Source: Liolophura sinensis (lineage: Eukaryota > Mollusca > Polyplacophora > Chitonida > Chitonidae). From it: DNA of 64,000 nucleotides. The notes beneath the pieces were generated by a model, which did no database searches, had not been told where the DNA came from, and saw only the letters and a program-made list of their open reading frames with translations. The position numbers and the translations under genes are program-made. The stretch spans positions 21,539,295 through 21,603,294 of the forward strand of contig NC_088298.1 of NCBI RefSeq assembly GCF_032854445.1, given 5' to 3'. Positions 33,182 through 45,489 of the stretch are shown here, piece by piece (position 1 is the first letter of the stretch; each line of letters begins with the position of its first letter).

Positions 33182-33245
33182 CTTTGTGTTAAACGTCATT
33201 TTTTTGGAACTGGCCTTGCGATTATTGACCTGGAACGTCCTTACT
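33182..33245 (+). repeat. Dispersed repeat shared with 21655-21720
   Basis: TTTGTGTTAAACGTCATTTT then GGCCTTGCGATTATTGACC and GGAACGTCC match the copy at 21.66 kb. Confidence 0.65.
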
Positions 33246-33440
33246 GCATGACGGTTGATATACAGATGTCTGTTTCGACGCATATATTGAACGGTACAGC
33301 TGGAATTTTCATACACGGGTAGACGCTTTGAAAATTACCTTGCAGTTTTACCACTGACACCTTATGGTTACAAGATAATCAGACGGCTGACATACTGTAC
33401 ATGTGGATGTAGTTATTTCTGCGTTTATTAGTATGTCAAC

Positions 33441-33690
33441 GGCTTCCGCGGCTTAATGGTTAAAGAGATCCTGAGATCAAACCCGTGTCCGGTCATACCA
33501 AAGGCTACAAAAATGGTATTTGCTGCTGCCTCGCTTGGCGCTCAACACTGAGAGGTTAGAGCAAGGAAACAGGGCTGGTTGGCCCGGTTTCAGCATAATG
33601 TGGCTGGGTTGGGCGGCAGGACTTTGGCGGCAGACTCGCCCTGCCACAAGAGGAAATACGACATGTACACACACCTATTGACTGTCTTTG
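33441..33690 (+). mobile_element. SINE family 2, near full length
   Basis: Head CTTCCGCGGCTTAATGGTTA, B box GAGATCAAACCCGTG, body CTGCCTCGCTTGGCGCTCAA, CAAGGAAACAGGGCTGGTTG and GACTCGCCCTGCCACAAGAG. The CATACATA tail is lost. Confidence 0.85.
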
Positions 33691-34153
33691 TGTACACCCC
33701 ACGGTGATTACGTTACACGAAAATCGTATTACTCTGCAGGGTGAGTATCCCATAACACTGTGTAACACACACGTGGGGAGTAGCTGGAACAGCCAGCACC
33801 GCTTGTGACAGTAATGTGACTTCTGTACTTAAAATAAAAGTTTGATTCAACAGCGGCAAAATTCGTCGAGAAAAAAAATGTGCTTAGAAATGGAAGTGGG
33901 ACAACTGAAATTGAAGTAACTTTTCTAATTAATTACAGGCAGGCACTTCTAGACGATTTCAGTCAAAAAATATAGAAAATATAGATTTTTTGACGTCATA
34001 TGAAATAGGACACCCACAGACATTGTTCTGATTAGGATCTGAACACAGACTATTGTGAATATCGTATCGTATTTCAGAATGATGTCAAAAACAATAAAGC
34101 ATGGCAGTGAAATAAATAGTGTCGTCTTGAGCCATAATGTAGTGATATCTTAC

Positions 34154-34220
34154 CTGTGCGTTGATTGATGAGCCGTCCTCTCAGCACACCTGAACTGTTA
34201 TCTGAGCCCGATGTAAACAT
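34154..34220 (-). CDS. Candidate first coding exon (partial gene, unknown product)
   Basis: On the minus strand an ATG at 34220 opens 22 codons plus one base, ending at CACAG|GTAAGAT, a strong donor (intron starts at 34153). The peptide is polar: M-F-T-S-G-S-D-N-S-S, then an Arg-rich stretch. A stop lies six codons upstream of the ATG in frame, so this would be the true start. No matching acceptor or next exon was identified below 34150. Support is the donor strength and the coding-like composition only. A non-coding 5' exon is possible. Confidence 0.33.
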
Positions 34221-34229
34221 TCCACGTTA

Positions 34230-36880
34230 CCAATCCACAGAAAATCTCCCGGAAAGGTGTACTAAGTCACTGAAAACCTGACAGATCTGTGCTTAACACT
34301 GGTTTATCGTCATACTTAATCCATAATCACATGTAATCCACATGGAATGCTACGTTCCAAAATATGGGTTAAAAGCCACCTTCAGTGGAAACAACTTTGA
34401 AAACAATCTGTCACGGCGACTCAAAATCAGTCACAGAATGCAACAGGCACTCACCGAAATACAAACATGCAACTCACTATCCACCGTTTCGCGAGAAACT
34501 CACTGAAATTCAGTGCATGGAACTCTTTGCATCAATATCTTTGCCATAAATGAAGATAAAGTAGATGAAACAATGTTTCACTTTTTCTGTGAAATGCAAA
34601 AAAACAAAACCAGAAAAAAGGTTACAATGAAATGCCAGTCGTTATGATTTTCCACGAACTCCCTGTCGAGATGAAATGTACGGGGTATGTTAGCATAAGT
34701 TGACACCTGATTCTGCAGTATCTGCGATCAGCTTCAAACTAGGCTGCTCTAGCACGGTAAGTCAACCAACGCTTCGTTCTAACAGGTGCCACTTAATAAC
34801 GACCTTGACACTATGCAGTCGAATATATAAAACTTCGCCGACAGGTTTCCCAAGATGCATCAGCTATGACATCCAAACTCCCCTTGTTCCCTGTAAACCT
34901 ATGTACAGCGTCCTTATGTTCGGAACCTTCCTCATATCACGACAATTATTTCCCTCAGCTCCAAGGTTCTCCGGGTGGGTCAGGAGAAGTTAACATCCGG
35001 TATTATACTCCAATCTTCTGGTCACTGTGATATTTAGGAAGGAGGGGGCGGATTAAGGAGACGACATGACTACATGGAAAAATCACTTATGTTCTTCTTT
35101 GGCCTATTATAAACAGTAAATTCTGTGACAGGTCAAATACTGATATCAGCGAGTTTGACAATATTGCAGGAGACGTTGCGAAAAAAAATATGACGTGCTT
35201 CATCACCAACGATGATTACATCGTTTCCAGGAACTACTTGAGTTTTTTTTCTCTCTTTCTATAGCTGTGCAGTAAATTGTTCCTCGAAAAAAGAAACATA
35301 ATAGATTTCAAGTCGCCCACCAGTGTTGTGAAGGTCATGACATTATGTTTTATTAGTTAGTCCAACACAGCAGCTAAAATTATTACTGCCGGCAACGTCT
35401 AAGTTCACGCGAAGCTTATTTAGCCTTACTGTTTTGTATTTTAGCACAGGTTAGTGCTAAATTTGTCCCGTTTTCCTAGAAGCGTTGTCGTTGTCATTAA
35501 CGAGCGACAACGTAACTAAGACAAAGCCACTTCCGGTCTGCAGGACCTTATACAAGAATATGTTTTTTGCATCATTTAGCTGAATGTTTAAATAATCCAA
35601 CGTTCAGAGTTGATAAGAATGATGACATTTTCAGTGTCCAGAAGAACATAAACATATAGAGAGGTAAATCTTCTCCTTGCTCTCCGTCCTTCTTGACGAT
35701 TTTGGTTTTCGGCCAGGCTTTATCCGTTTTGTGCGCTTGACGTTAAGATCAAAGATCTCGGGTTTCCCTACTATACACAAAACACAAACAAGAGTCCACA
35801 ATGTACATGAGCATAGAGAAAAGACAACGTTTTCCCATTACTGTGCGATTCACATATGCACATGCATTTTTCAAGGAATTTAGTTTTAGCACGCAATCGA
35901 CGACAAAGAAGTCGTTTACGATCTTCAACAGATTCTTGGATTTCCGGACAGTTACCACAGTTCGCAATCCCGAATCGCCACTATTGCGCTATTTCCATTC
36001 ATCATTATTGTGGCAAAGTCTCGACGTATAACGTATCACTGGAACTCGCAGAATCACCGATTCGCAGAATAGGTTTAATTGAAAATGACAATACAAAAAA
36101 CATTCAACACAAAAAGCTCTTCTCTCTGTGGATTGCCTTTCCTTAGTGACAGATGTGAATTCAGTTAGCACACAAAGACTTCTGTTTGAATTGACTGGCC
36201 AAAGAAGTCAGTAAGACAGCAAAATAATGAGAACTGGCAGTATGTCAACACATAGGCGCTGTGTACGGTAGATTACTACGCCAGTACCGCCTCTTGACCG
36301 CAGTACTCACATTTATTGCGTGCTTCTACGGAGGTGTACAAAAGCTGCTTTTTACAATCCTGACGTATGCGTGGGCGTTCCAGCGTTGAAAAACTCTTAC
36401 GTAATAATATCCCCCGCTGCTTCAACAGGTCAATACCTTCTGGTATATCCGAATACATGCACCATACTTATCCTCGTCTACAGTACACTCCGCTCGACCA
36501 GCCACTTAACACACAAGTTGCCTTCTTCACCACCAACCTTTTGACTTGGCGCTGCTCGCACACGGTTTCCTTCGCTAGTGGCTAACGGTAAACTTGTCCA
36601 GTGAGGAAAACTTGCGACCCGTGTCCGTCAAGACCCGGGCTGTGACTGAGTTAAACATCGGCGGTGACGCGGTATTATACGCCAGCTAGAGGGGTAGCAG
36701 CGGCTGTGAGTAACATTTGAATTATTGACTTATCGGGCTGTGAGCTGTGTCTATATGTCACCACCAGGCTCGTCTATCTAACAGTGCATTAATCTGATCA
36801 GTGGCTAGATACAATGTAAAATCTACGGTCTGTTCAATTTAACATATGAATGTTATGTTTTCTGTGTGAAGCAACGACGG
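34230..36880. other. Non-coding or unrecognised
   Basis: Several minus-strand donor-like words (ACTCAC on the plus strand) cluster at 34450-34510. A 60-codon minus-strand frame at 36276-36458 has a possible donor at AAT|GTGAGT. None is supported by a domain or a paired acceptor. No repeats are recognised. Confidence 0.35.
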
Positions 36881-36884
36881 ATTA

Positions 36885-36945
36885 TGAATGAATGAATGTT
36901 TGAATGAATGACTATGGCTTACGGCCACACAGGCAATATGATCAC
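36885..36945 (+). repeat. Single copy of the 13.4-kb tail-like repeat
   Basis: TGAATGAATGTTTGAATGAA then GACTATGGCTTACGGCCACA matches the unit found three times at 13362-13585. Confidence 0.7.
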
Positions 36946-37479
36946 GTGGTTTACACATAATAGCACATTGTGTTAGTGCAACGTAATACCATGTCTGATA
37001 GCACAACACTAATTTGTACCAAAATAACACATGATGGTGAAACAGCCTTAAAATATAGAATAATACTGTGTATACCCATCATATACTCCGTTTTGCTATC
37101 ACTCAGGAAAATCCATTCTACCTTCACTAAGGAAACACAATGCTCTGTTAATTTGACAGAATATTGTATGGAGTGTGATGACAACCGTGGACTGTCTAGG
37201 AGGTTTGGGTACAAGACGTAAGTACTGCTTTGTATAGTGAAGGCGGTATAAGATGAAAGTGTGACGGAGTAGAGGTGGGTGGAGGGTAGGGGGAATGGTT
37301 TTAGACACAGTTCTGTCCACCCACGCCACACGATTCACCAAAGCTGTGCGCTGCCCACGAAAACCACCAAAATGCGGGTAGCCCCCGAAGGCCACCAAAC
37401 TTGATCGAAGATTGCCTAATAATAATCAGCACGTTAAATGCCGCGTGGGGAAAACTGACTGTTATACGAAGGAATATAG

Positions 37480-38570
37480 ATTGGTCTACCGGCTATGGCG
37501 ATTCACCGACGGGCTGCCAAATGCCATACGTCATTTCACCCCAGCGTTCTTGCTGATCTTGGCCGCCTACATTCTACAGGACATTTAGTTCTGCTATGTT
37601 AGCAGTGATCGGCTGAATCGTCGCATAACAGCCGTCTTGTCCGGCTCCAGCCAGCGGCACTTTAAGACAAGAATATTGCGTTAGCCTATCTTTGTTGACC
37701 CGTACGCCGTTTCGTTTCTCTTCCGTCCCCTCTCTTTACCGCGTTATACCCATCAGCAAAGCTCGTGCCTTCAGGGTAAGCTGACAATTGAAAGCTAATC
37801 GAAAGTGCAAGGTAATTCCAGCCAAGTTGGGGCACTTGGTGCTTTCAGGATGAGCGACCAATACCGCTGTCGCTAAATATACAAGAAGTTTGAAAAGTTT
37901 ACCCTCGTCTGAAGAAGAAGAAACGCCAGAAGCGAAACCTACGCCAGCATGGCTAAGAAGTTTGGTGTTTATTTGTCAATGAGAATTTAGTGCCACGTGG
38001 AGCATGTCAGTGACAAGTGCATTTAACGTCACTAGTATATAGTACCGATGTTTCGAATGTCGACGATACGACAACAGAGTGGCGTCCCTTTATCGCTGTA
38101 ATACGGCAATACAGCACCAAAGGTTATACGTGCGAAATTTGTTCAGTTGGGTCCAAGATTTGTATCCGGAAGAGTGCTGGCACACTGATTTGATAATACT
38201 GCCAAACAGGCATTAAAGGCTGTTAACACAGTATAAATGGTCGTGCTAGGTATATTTTTTGATATGTTGTGTAGAAAAGTGCAAGCTAAAGCTGGTGGTA
38301 TGGCATGTCACCGCGGAAAAATGTAGGGATGTATATTTTTCAGGTTAAGTTGACAATTTTACTACATCTACGCAAGAAAAACTAATCCGCTTGTGAAACG
38401 AAAGAAATGTAGTAAGGTACCAAAACTATTCTAAGGTCTGATAAAACTGGTTTTACTATAATTGTATTGGTAACGTTTTTGGGAAAATCTATAAAAAACA
38501 TATCTCCTTAATATTGCCTTGCTGAAAGTTAATATTTTCAAATGCAAGATTTCCACCTGTGATGCCCACC
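37480..38570. other. Unexplained, GC-richer first half
   Basis: 37480-37780 is somewhat GC-rich and ends in TTCAGG|GTAAGC, a donor-like word. The longest frame leading into it has only low-complexity, pyrimidine-derived sequence. No gene is supported. Confidence 0.35.
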
Positions 38571-38577
38571 ATATTTC

Positions 38578-38852
38578 TCGGGGATCCGTTCCCTAGTGGT
38601 TAGTGTACTTACGCAGGAGAAGGAACCAGGAGATTCTTACCAGTGCGGTCGATGTGAGTTCAAGTCCAGCTCATGCTGGCTTCCTTTCCAGTCGTATGTG
38701 GGCAGATCTGCCAACAGCCTGTGGATGGTCATGGGTTCCCCTGGGCTCTGTCTAATTTCCTCCCACCATAAATCTGACCGCCGTCGCACAAGTGAACTAG
38801 TCTTGAGTACGACGTAAACAGTAATCAGATAAAAGCAAAATAATAAACATTT
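38578..38852 (+). mobile_element. SINE family 1, diverged full-length copy
   Basis: A- and B-box regions are recognisable (CCTAGTGGTTAGTG; GATGTGAGTTCAAGTCCAGC). The body includes GGATGGTCATGGGTTCCC and CCTCCCACCATAAATCTGAC, and the degraded tail is ATCAGATAAAAGC. Confidence 0.85.
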
Positions 38853-39433
38853 TCTCCAGATAAATCGGCAGGATTCCAAGCATAGGCATTCGATCACGTA
38901 CTTTTTATGAAATGACCAATGCATGTCGAATCTTCATTTCCTCCTGACTATTTTAAAATATAATGTGCCTTTTTATCTATAGCTTATTCAGGAGCGTAAC
39001 AGTTGCTTGCTTTTGGGGAAAATGATGTTTGTATTTCTATCATTACCATCCTTGCATAATTTCAGTTATTGTGTATACCAGTTTAGATCTGAGATCTGTT
39101 TCATTCTTCCCAGCTTAGCTTTCAGAAATGTGGAAGCTATAAGCTGGGAGCATGGCCAGCGGATCTCACAGTTAGTACTAGCTAAACTTTGTTCTTCCAC
39201 ACATTGACCTTCTCACTGTCATAAATCAAAGGAAACAAGTGATCTGCAGATGAATCACTTTGAACTGTCCTTAAAACCGCCCTCTCTTACTTTGACGAAT
39301 TTGTCGACTAAAAATTATTTCATTTAATTCTCTCATTTCTTCTTTTTTTATTGTATAGTTCTTTCCTTTCATCTATTCAAAATCAGTTACTTGAGCACCA
39401 GTGTCATTTATACAGTAGCTGCAATTGTTTTAT

Positions 39434-39652
39434 TTTATTTATTTATTTGAGTGATGTGCTATGCCGTACTCAAGCATATTTCACTTATTCGACGGCGACC
39501 AGCATTATGGTGGGAGGAAACCTAACAGAGCCGGGGGGCGGGAGGGGGGGGGGACCCACGACAATTTGCAGGTTACCGGCAGACCTTCTCACATACGGCC
39601 GGAGAGGAAGTCAGGATGAGCTGGACTTGAACTCAAAACGACCGCATTGGTA
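39434..39652 (-). mobile_element. SINE family 1, partial with poly-G expansion
   Basis: Tail TTTTATTTATTTATTTGAGT, then the ACCAGCATTATGGTGGGAGG body, a G-rich run at 39532-39552, and the B-box complement CTGGACTTGAACTCAAAACG. The A-box half of the head is missing. Confidence 0.88.
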
Positions 39653-40307
39653 AACTCTTTTCAGTGGACTATATATGCGCACTCGAATTCATTCCACATA
39701 CTTGTTTTAAATTTTGTAAGTGTTCTTATTTACTAAATTTTATTTTGTTGGGCTTTTTTTGATCAATTCACCTGTGATACCATGATGTCTCATGCGCCAG
39801 TCCGTGACGTTGTTTCCTCTCGCCACTCCGCTTCCGGTCCTCGGATCATTCTTCTATTTCGGCACCCAAACCCCTTCCTTGTTATATAGCCTACCAATGC
39901 TCCCTTAAAAGTGTTTATTTTCATCGCCTTTCTCTCAGAGGTATCAGAAATAGCAGACATCGCCTGGGGTTTTACATGGAAGACAAACCCAATCCAGTGA
40001 CCACGTCGTGACATGGGCGAAGCATAATAACCTCATTTCCTAATACCAAATTCTCTAGTCATTCGCAGTAGCCTACCTATGTTCTATTTGACTTCCGATT
40101 AAATAACGTCTGAACAACAATCTCAAGCCCCTTGAGACGTTATCCAAATATATTCTAATCTAAACATCAATTCATGACACGTCCGTTAAAGCTTTAGGGC
40201 AACATGTGTAAAAGTCGATATTAGCTGAGTATCTGTTTTTTCATGAGCAACTTTTCCCACCTAAAGTAATTGGGCCTAAAGCTGTGGAGTCTATCGCTCA
40301 TTCCCGC

Positions 40308-40662
40308 CTTTGGGCCTCAGTGGTGGCCTAATAGCTATAGCGGCCCCTAAGAGGTCAGTAGAACTGGCATCAAACCCAGGTCGGATCTTACCAAAGAAAA
40401 ATACTACTTGTTGCTGCGTCGTTTGGCGCTCAACACTCACAGGTTAGAGCAAGGAAGCAGGACTGGTTGACTCGGTGTCAGTATAATGTGACTGAGGTGT
40501 TATGCCGGGTGTCTTAGGCATGATATTTCATCGGCAAAACTTTGGCGGCATGGACGCGACATGGTACAAGAAGACACAATATATATGCACACACCGACTC
40601 CTCGTCGACACATGGCCGAATAATTGTACGATGTCAAATCCCAAGCATACATACATATATAC
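40308..40662 (+). mobile_element. SINE family 2, full-length reference copy
   Basis: Head GGTGGCCTAATAGCTATAGC, B box GGCATCAAACCCAGG, TACTTGTTGCTGCGTCGTTT, AGGACTGGTTGACTCGGTGT, GTCTTAGGCATGATATTTCA, TTGGCGGCATGGACGCG and tail CAAGCATACATACATATATA, about 350 bp in all. This copy defines the order of blocks in the family. Confidence 0.9.
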
Positions 40663-40924
40663 AAACATGCTTACCTTTATGATGACAATTTGTAGCAAAC
40701 TAGTAACACATAGCAAGGCCTACATTACTGTATAGCAAGAGACCATAGCTTAATCTGACTTGTACACGAGTCACCATTGCGCAGGAACATATGCAACCTT
40801 TACTTCATGTACACTTTACTTTCTGGATCATATGAAGCTTGAGGAAAATCATACTGTCTGCACATATAATCTTATAATTTATACTTGAAGAACGGAGGAA
40901 CTGTACAAATTAAAAGGTCAATCA

Positions 40925-41097
40925 CCATGCTGGCTTCCTCTCCGGCCGTACGTGGGAAGGCCTGCAGCAACCTGCGGATGGTCGTGGGTTTCCCCCGGAC
41001 TGTGCCCGGTTTCCTCCCAGCATAATGCTGGCCGCCGTTGTATAGGTGAAATATTCTTGAGTACGGCGTAAAACACCAATCAAATAAATAAATAAAT
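40925..41097 (+). mobile_element. SINE family 1, 5'-truncated, well preserved
   Basis: Starts at CATGCTGGCTTCCTCTCCGG and runs intact through GGTCGTGGGTTTCCCCCGG and TATTCTTGAGTACGGCGTAA to CAAATAAATAAATAAAT. The head is absent. Confidence 0.93.
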
Positions 41098-41353
41098 TTC
41101 CATTTCAACATAATAATTATTCACATTCAAAAAATAGATAAAGTTCACCTACCACTGTTTCATGCACACACAACGTGATAGTTTACATTAGAACCAAATA
41201 GCTACACAAGCCGATAATCGTTCACGATGATTATTCCTTTTCACAAAATGAAAAAGGCTGATTCTCTACCCAGTGAGATGACTGACTTTCGTGCGTTGTT
41301 TACATACATCACTTCAGGGCCCAGTTGTTCGAAAGTGAATTTTATAATTCTGG

Positions 41354-41515
41354 TATTAAGTCATATTTTATATATCACTCAGCAGCCCTTGTAGTTCTCC
41401 AAAATCAAAGTATAACAACTGCAGTTTTAGTTCACTGGTACACAATTTATTTTAGTTCCACTACAAACCTGACGACTTGGCTAAAAGTTACATCTGGTAT
41501 TAAGTATAAAAACCA
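41354..41515 (+). repeat. Local duplication, copy 1
   Basis: Collinear with 41874-42045: TATTAAGTCATA, CTCAGCAGCC, GTAGTTCTC, AAAGTATAACA, TTTTAGTTCA, TGGTACACAAT and GACTTGGCTAAAA all recur in order about 520 bases downstream. Confidence 0.8.
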
Positions 41516-41873
41516 CTTCTGAATAACCGGTCCGAGTATATTAATGCTTTCTATTGACTTTTGTGCCTCTAGATTGCGTTCTCAAGTTTGACCAGTGCAC
41601 CAGGGTCCTTTCGGCGTTTAAACTGTACTGTTGTAAGTCAATACAATCTTTCATCCAATAGGCAGTATAAGTCCAATGTGTCATCACACCTGATCGCAAT
41701 ATATCAACCAGCAAAAAGTGATTCTGTCACCTCAGTCTAACATAAAGCAAGTAACCGAATACAAACCTGCAGGTATAAACCTTGGCAAGCTAAGCTCAAC
41801 GAATAAAAATACACGCTGAAATAACTCATCAGTAACATACGGTGGTGACACCAGTCTCAGTTATTCAGTTATT

Positions 41874-42045
41874 CGTATTAAGTCATAATTTTATATTTAA
41901 AATTTGAGCCAAGCTCAGTAGCCAGGGCAGTTCTCTAAAGTATAACAGCAGCAGATTTAGTTCATATTTGTGGTACACAATATTTTTAGCCCAAGTACAA
42001 AATTGAAGACTTAGCTTAAAATAAAAGACTGCTGAAATATGAAGT
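41874..42045 (+). repeat. Local duplication, copy 2
   Basis: TATTAAGTCATAATTTTATA, CTCAGTAGCC, GCAGTTCTCTAAAGTATAAC, TTTAGTTCATATTTGTGGTA and GACTTAGCTTAAAATAA match copy 1 with moderate divergence. No coding frame is conserved between the copies. Confidence 0.8.
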
Positions 42046-42636
42046 AAGGTTCTTCATACAGACAACTGAAAGCTATGCGTAAAAATACTTTCATTTTGTT
42101 TTTCAGATTTTTTCAGAGCGTTGAAAGGCACTCAAATATTTAAATACTACAGTGGGTTTTATAAGCCATACATATCAATGGTATCTACAGGAACTCTAAT
42201 CTTGTAATCGTAGGTAGTAGTTATTCAAACATTCAAGCTGGATAAACTTCCTGCGACGTCATAAAGCCTAATCTCTGATAGTATGGTTCATAAAGCCTAC
42301 CTTAGAATTCAAATTTTTTAGCGCCTCTAACGCTTTTCACAAATATCTGAAAAATAAATGAAAGTATATTTATGCATAGTTTTTTAAGGACAATACAACA
42401 CCGGGCTAAAACATATTTCAGGCCAAAGCAGGATACTCAAGCTTCTGAAAAGTATCGCACTTTACCATTTTAATGAGATTTCACCTAATAACGTGTAGAA
42501 CAGAATGACAATACTACACAAATGGCTAGTGTGAGTCGAGGCAGCCTTGTTGAGAATTTTATCCAATCTAACACATTGGTATCAGATTGCGCGGGCCTAA
42601 GCTGTGACGAAACCTTTACCCATTCACTCCATGAAA

Positions 42637-44055
42637 CGACATATGATAACACAGAACTACTGCAGAAGACATCATTTTGAGATTGTTTACCCGGATTTAG
42701 TTACGTGTAGCCGAAGGGCAATTTCACAAAGTGTTGTGGGGTAGGTCTGTATCATTTACGGACCACCAAGAACCTAAAATCAGTTGATTAATATTCAACG
42801 ACGGTATCACAAATTATATCAGACAGTAGCATTCTGTAAGACGGATCGGAAGCTAGAGACCACGTGATCTCCTTAGTAACAAACGGCGTGTGTGAAGAAA
42901 ACGGTTCTCCCAACATTATTGCATAGGAAAAGGCCTATGTTTGAAACGCTGTCAGCGATCTTGTATCCGTTGGATTTGTATAATTGTCAGTTTCCCAGAT
43001 AGTCTGAGTATTTCTGCAGAGCTTTCGTGTCGTTAATTTGTACAACTAGGCCCTACTGGTCGCTAGCGAAGTGGCAAACAATGACCTTTTCCGCAATGCT
43101 TTTGGACGGCCATTTTGGTTTAGACATGGAAGGGTGGTCATTTCAGAGTCAGTGCATAATTCATCAGGGGTGCCGAAGGTTTATGGGAATGAGAAAACGG
43201 CATCTCACGCGACAACGCTTAAAATTAATTAGATCGTATGATATAATATTTTTTCTCTGAATTTATTACCACTGAAGAATTTAAATTTTCCTCCTTCGTC
43301 TTTCTCGCATACAAGGGATAATTTTTTTCTTTCCTAAAATACAATAAAATTAAATCTCAACGTTCGCGATGACTAGGTCAGCACTACTTTCATTTTAGAA
43401 GCCATCACTACAAAACCGAAACATAAATCTAGCGACAGTCGAATGTCAGGCTCAGTAGTGCTTAGATTTATTTATTACAGTATTTATTTGATTGGTGTTT
43501 TACGCCGTACTCAAGAATGCTTTGATTTACATGTGTTTTTATTTGTTCCAGAATTGAGCATGAATCTAGTTGTACAACAATCCTGTTGTAATTTTGCTAA
43601 CATTTAATAGGAGTCAAAATCACCAGCACATCCCCTCGGAGGCTACAACCCGGACCAGAAATACCCGGGCCGTGCATTTGTAACTAGGCTATTTAAACAG
43701 GATCGCTGGAGTTCCTTCCAAATCATATAGTAGACGTGCTGAATCAACAGTTCAAGCAGTGGAAGAAATATTCTTCCAATTTTTAATTTCCGAGAAAATT
43801 ATATTCATCACTTAGGCCTTCATCGCCGAAGTTTGCAACTTTTATCTGCCCCAGGCTCCTGCTTAGACCATTGTACGGAAAATACCTTCTACGTTAGAGA
43901 GCTGGACTAAACGCGACGTCTCCTTCTCTTGATAATGGAGACGTGTTGAAGCTGTGTCAAGACGAAGTTTCACTAAACGGGGTTGAGAAAAAATGTAAGA
44001 AAATATCTTATGACAGTTTAAGATACTTTGAATGGAAGTCTTCAGTGGACACGTA
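42637..44055 (+). repeat. Duplicated segment, copy 1 (partner 48161-48955)
   Basis: Collinear blocks shared with 48161-48955 include CATATGATAACACAGAACTA, ACATCATTTTGAGATTGTTT, AAATCACCAGCACA, GAAATATTCTTCCA, CTTCATCGCCGAAG and GAAGCTGTGTCAAGACGAAG. Copy 1 has about 580 extra bases (about 42745-43325) and a SINE tail fragment at 43469-43525 that are absent from copy 2. Open frames are not conserved between copies. Confidence 0.88.
43469..43525 (-). mobile_element. SINE family 1 tail fragment inside duplicated segment
   Basis: TTTATTTGATTGGTGTTTTA then CGCCGTACTCAAGAATG sits between GCTTAGATTTATT and AGAATTGAGCATG, which are nearly adjacent in the partner copy at 48.44 kb. Confidence 0.85.
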
Positions 44056-44242
44056 TATTAGTAAGGTGTTGTCTTCTCTTTAAGTGGTCTATTTAGTGAT
44101 GCCTATTTCGTTTTTTAGATTTCTTTTCCTTCAAATTTAAATCTGGTATTAAAGTTTCAAGCAGTGTTGAATTACATGGGGGAAGGCCGTATTAAGATTT
44201 TATGCCATCGCTGAATGAGCTTCTGTTGTTTGTTTTATGATT

Positions 44243-44500
44243 ACACTAAAAAAATTTATCTATTAATTTTATCAGAAAGTTTCTTGCCTGAGTGATGCTA
44301 GAATGTATTCTTTTATTTCAGCAGATTGTTCTGTTAAATATAACGCCCATTTTCTATTAATTCAACATAAAGATTCTTTCAGATTAACAGAATATTGTGT
44401 TGAATATATCAGAATATTGTGTTCTAATAACAGAATATATTCTAGCATCACTCAGACAACAGACTTTCTGTTAAAATTAACACATTAATTTTTTCAGTGT
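44243..44500. mobile_element. MITE with long inverted repeats (ACACTGAAAAAATT ends)
   Basis: About 258 bp. The left arm contains ACACTAAAAAAATTTATCTA, TCAGAAAGTTTCTTGCC and TGAGTGATGCTAGAATGTAT. The right arm carries the same blocks inverted over about 80-100 bases. Related single arms lie at 1070-1185, 63240-63310 and 63665-63785. No target-site duplication is clear. The element has no coding capacity. Confidence 0.85.
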
Positions 44501-44574
44501 CCTCTAAGGTTCCTCGCATTGTAACTTTGCCTGACGATGACGGTGTAATAAAATAGTTATCTTAAATCTCATCA

Positions 44575-44630
44575 CGAGCAGATTTCCTCCCATCATTATT
44601 CTGTCCGCCGTCGTATAAGTGTGTTGCAAA
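44575..44630 (+). mobile_element. SINE family 1 fragment
   Basis: GATTTCCTCCCATCATTATT then CTGTCCGCCGTCGTATAAGTG is the central part only. Confidence 0.65.
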
Positions 44631-45371
44631 ACCAAAGATGAGCAACAAACGAACGAAGACACAAACAGATTCGTCATTAGGTCCAAAATAAACATATTCC
44701 AGCTTTTACAACACATTTTCACCAGACCTCAGCTTTCTCGTATTTCATGCAACAACAGAGTCCCCTACAAAAGCGTCGGAGGGAAAAAAGCTGACAGAAG
44801 AACTGGCTACGTTCATTATTTTATGTGGTGTTTTGAAACCACATTGAGAATGAAGATCGCCTTGAGGCAGACGACAACAGGCGATTCATGCATGTGACCT
44901 CTCGCGTGGTCATAGCCGTGTTCAGGCTGACGACAAAACTGATACGCGCCGGGAAATCATGTGTTACCGAAAAACATAATGAACGGCAGAAAATGGAATT
45001 CGAAATCTCGCAAATTGTAGGTTATTGTAAGGTGTTGCATGGAACGCATCTTTTACTGCCTTTATGACGAGATATGGGTAGGGTATGTAGACAATAAGTA
45101 CATGTATATAGGAGAAAATGATATTCAGTGAATGTGGGAAGTTGATTTTCTCCTAAGTTAAAACGTTTTGGTAAGTATCCAAGAGTTACAATTCCTTAAG
45201 ATGAAATAATATTCTACAGTTTAATTGGTAACCATGTAATTTGGAACCCATTGGACGAATTCATTTTCTCCTCTTGTATTTTAGTAAATAAATATATATA
45301 TATTAAAATGTCGAGGGGGGGGGGAGGGCATTTAGGTCAGTTTTTTTTTTAAATGAGTGTGTGAGATATAT

Positions 45372-45486
45372 AGAATATTTCACTCATACGACGACGGCCA
45401 GCATTATGGTGGGTGGAAACCGGGCAGAGCCCGGGGGAAACCCACGACCATCCGCAGGTTTTTGACGGACCTTCCCACGTACGGGC
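45372..45486 (-). mobile_element. SINE family 1, body only, well preserved
   Basis: GAATATTTCACTCATACGAC through GGGGGAAACCCACGACCATC to CCTTCCCACGTACGGGCC. It is truncated at both ends. Confidence 0.88.
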
Positions 45487-45489
45487 CAA

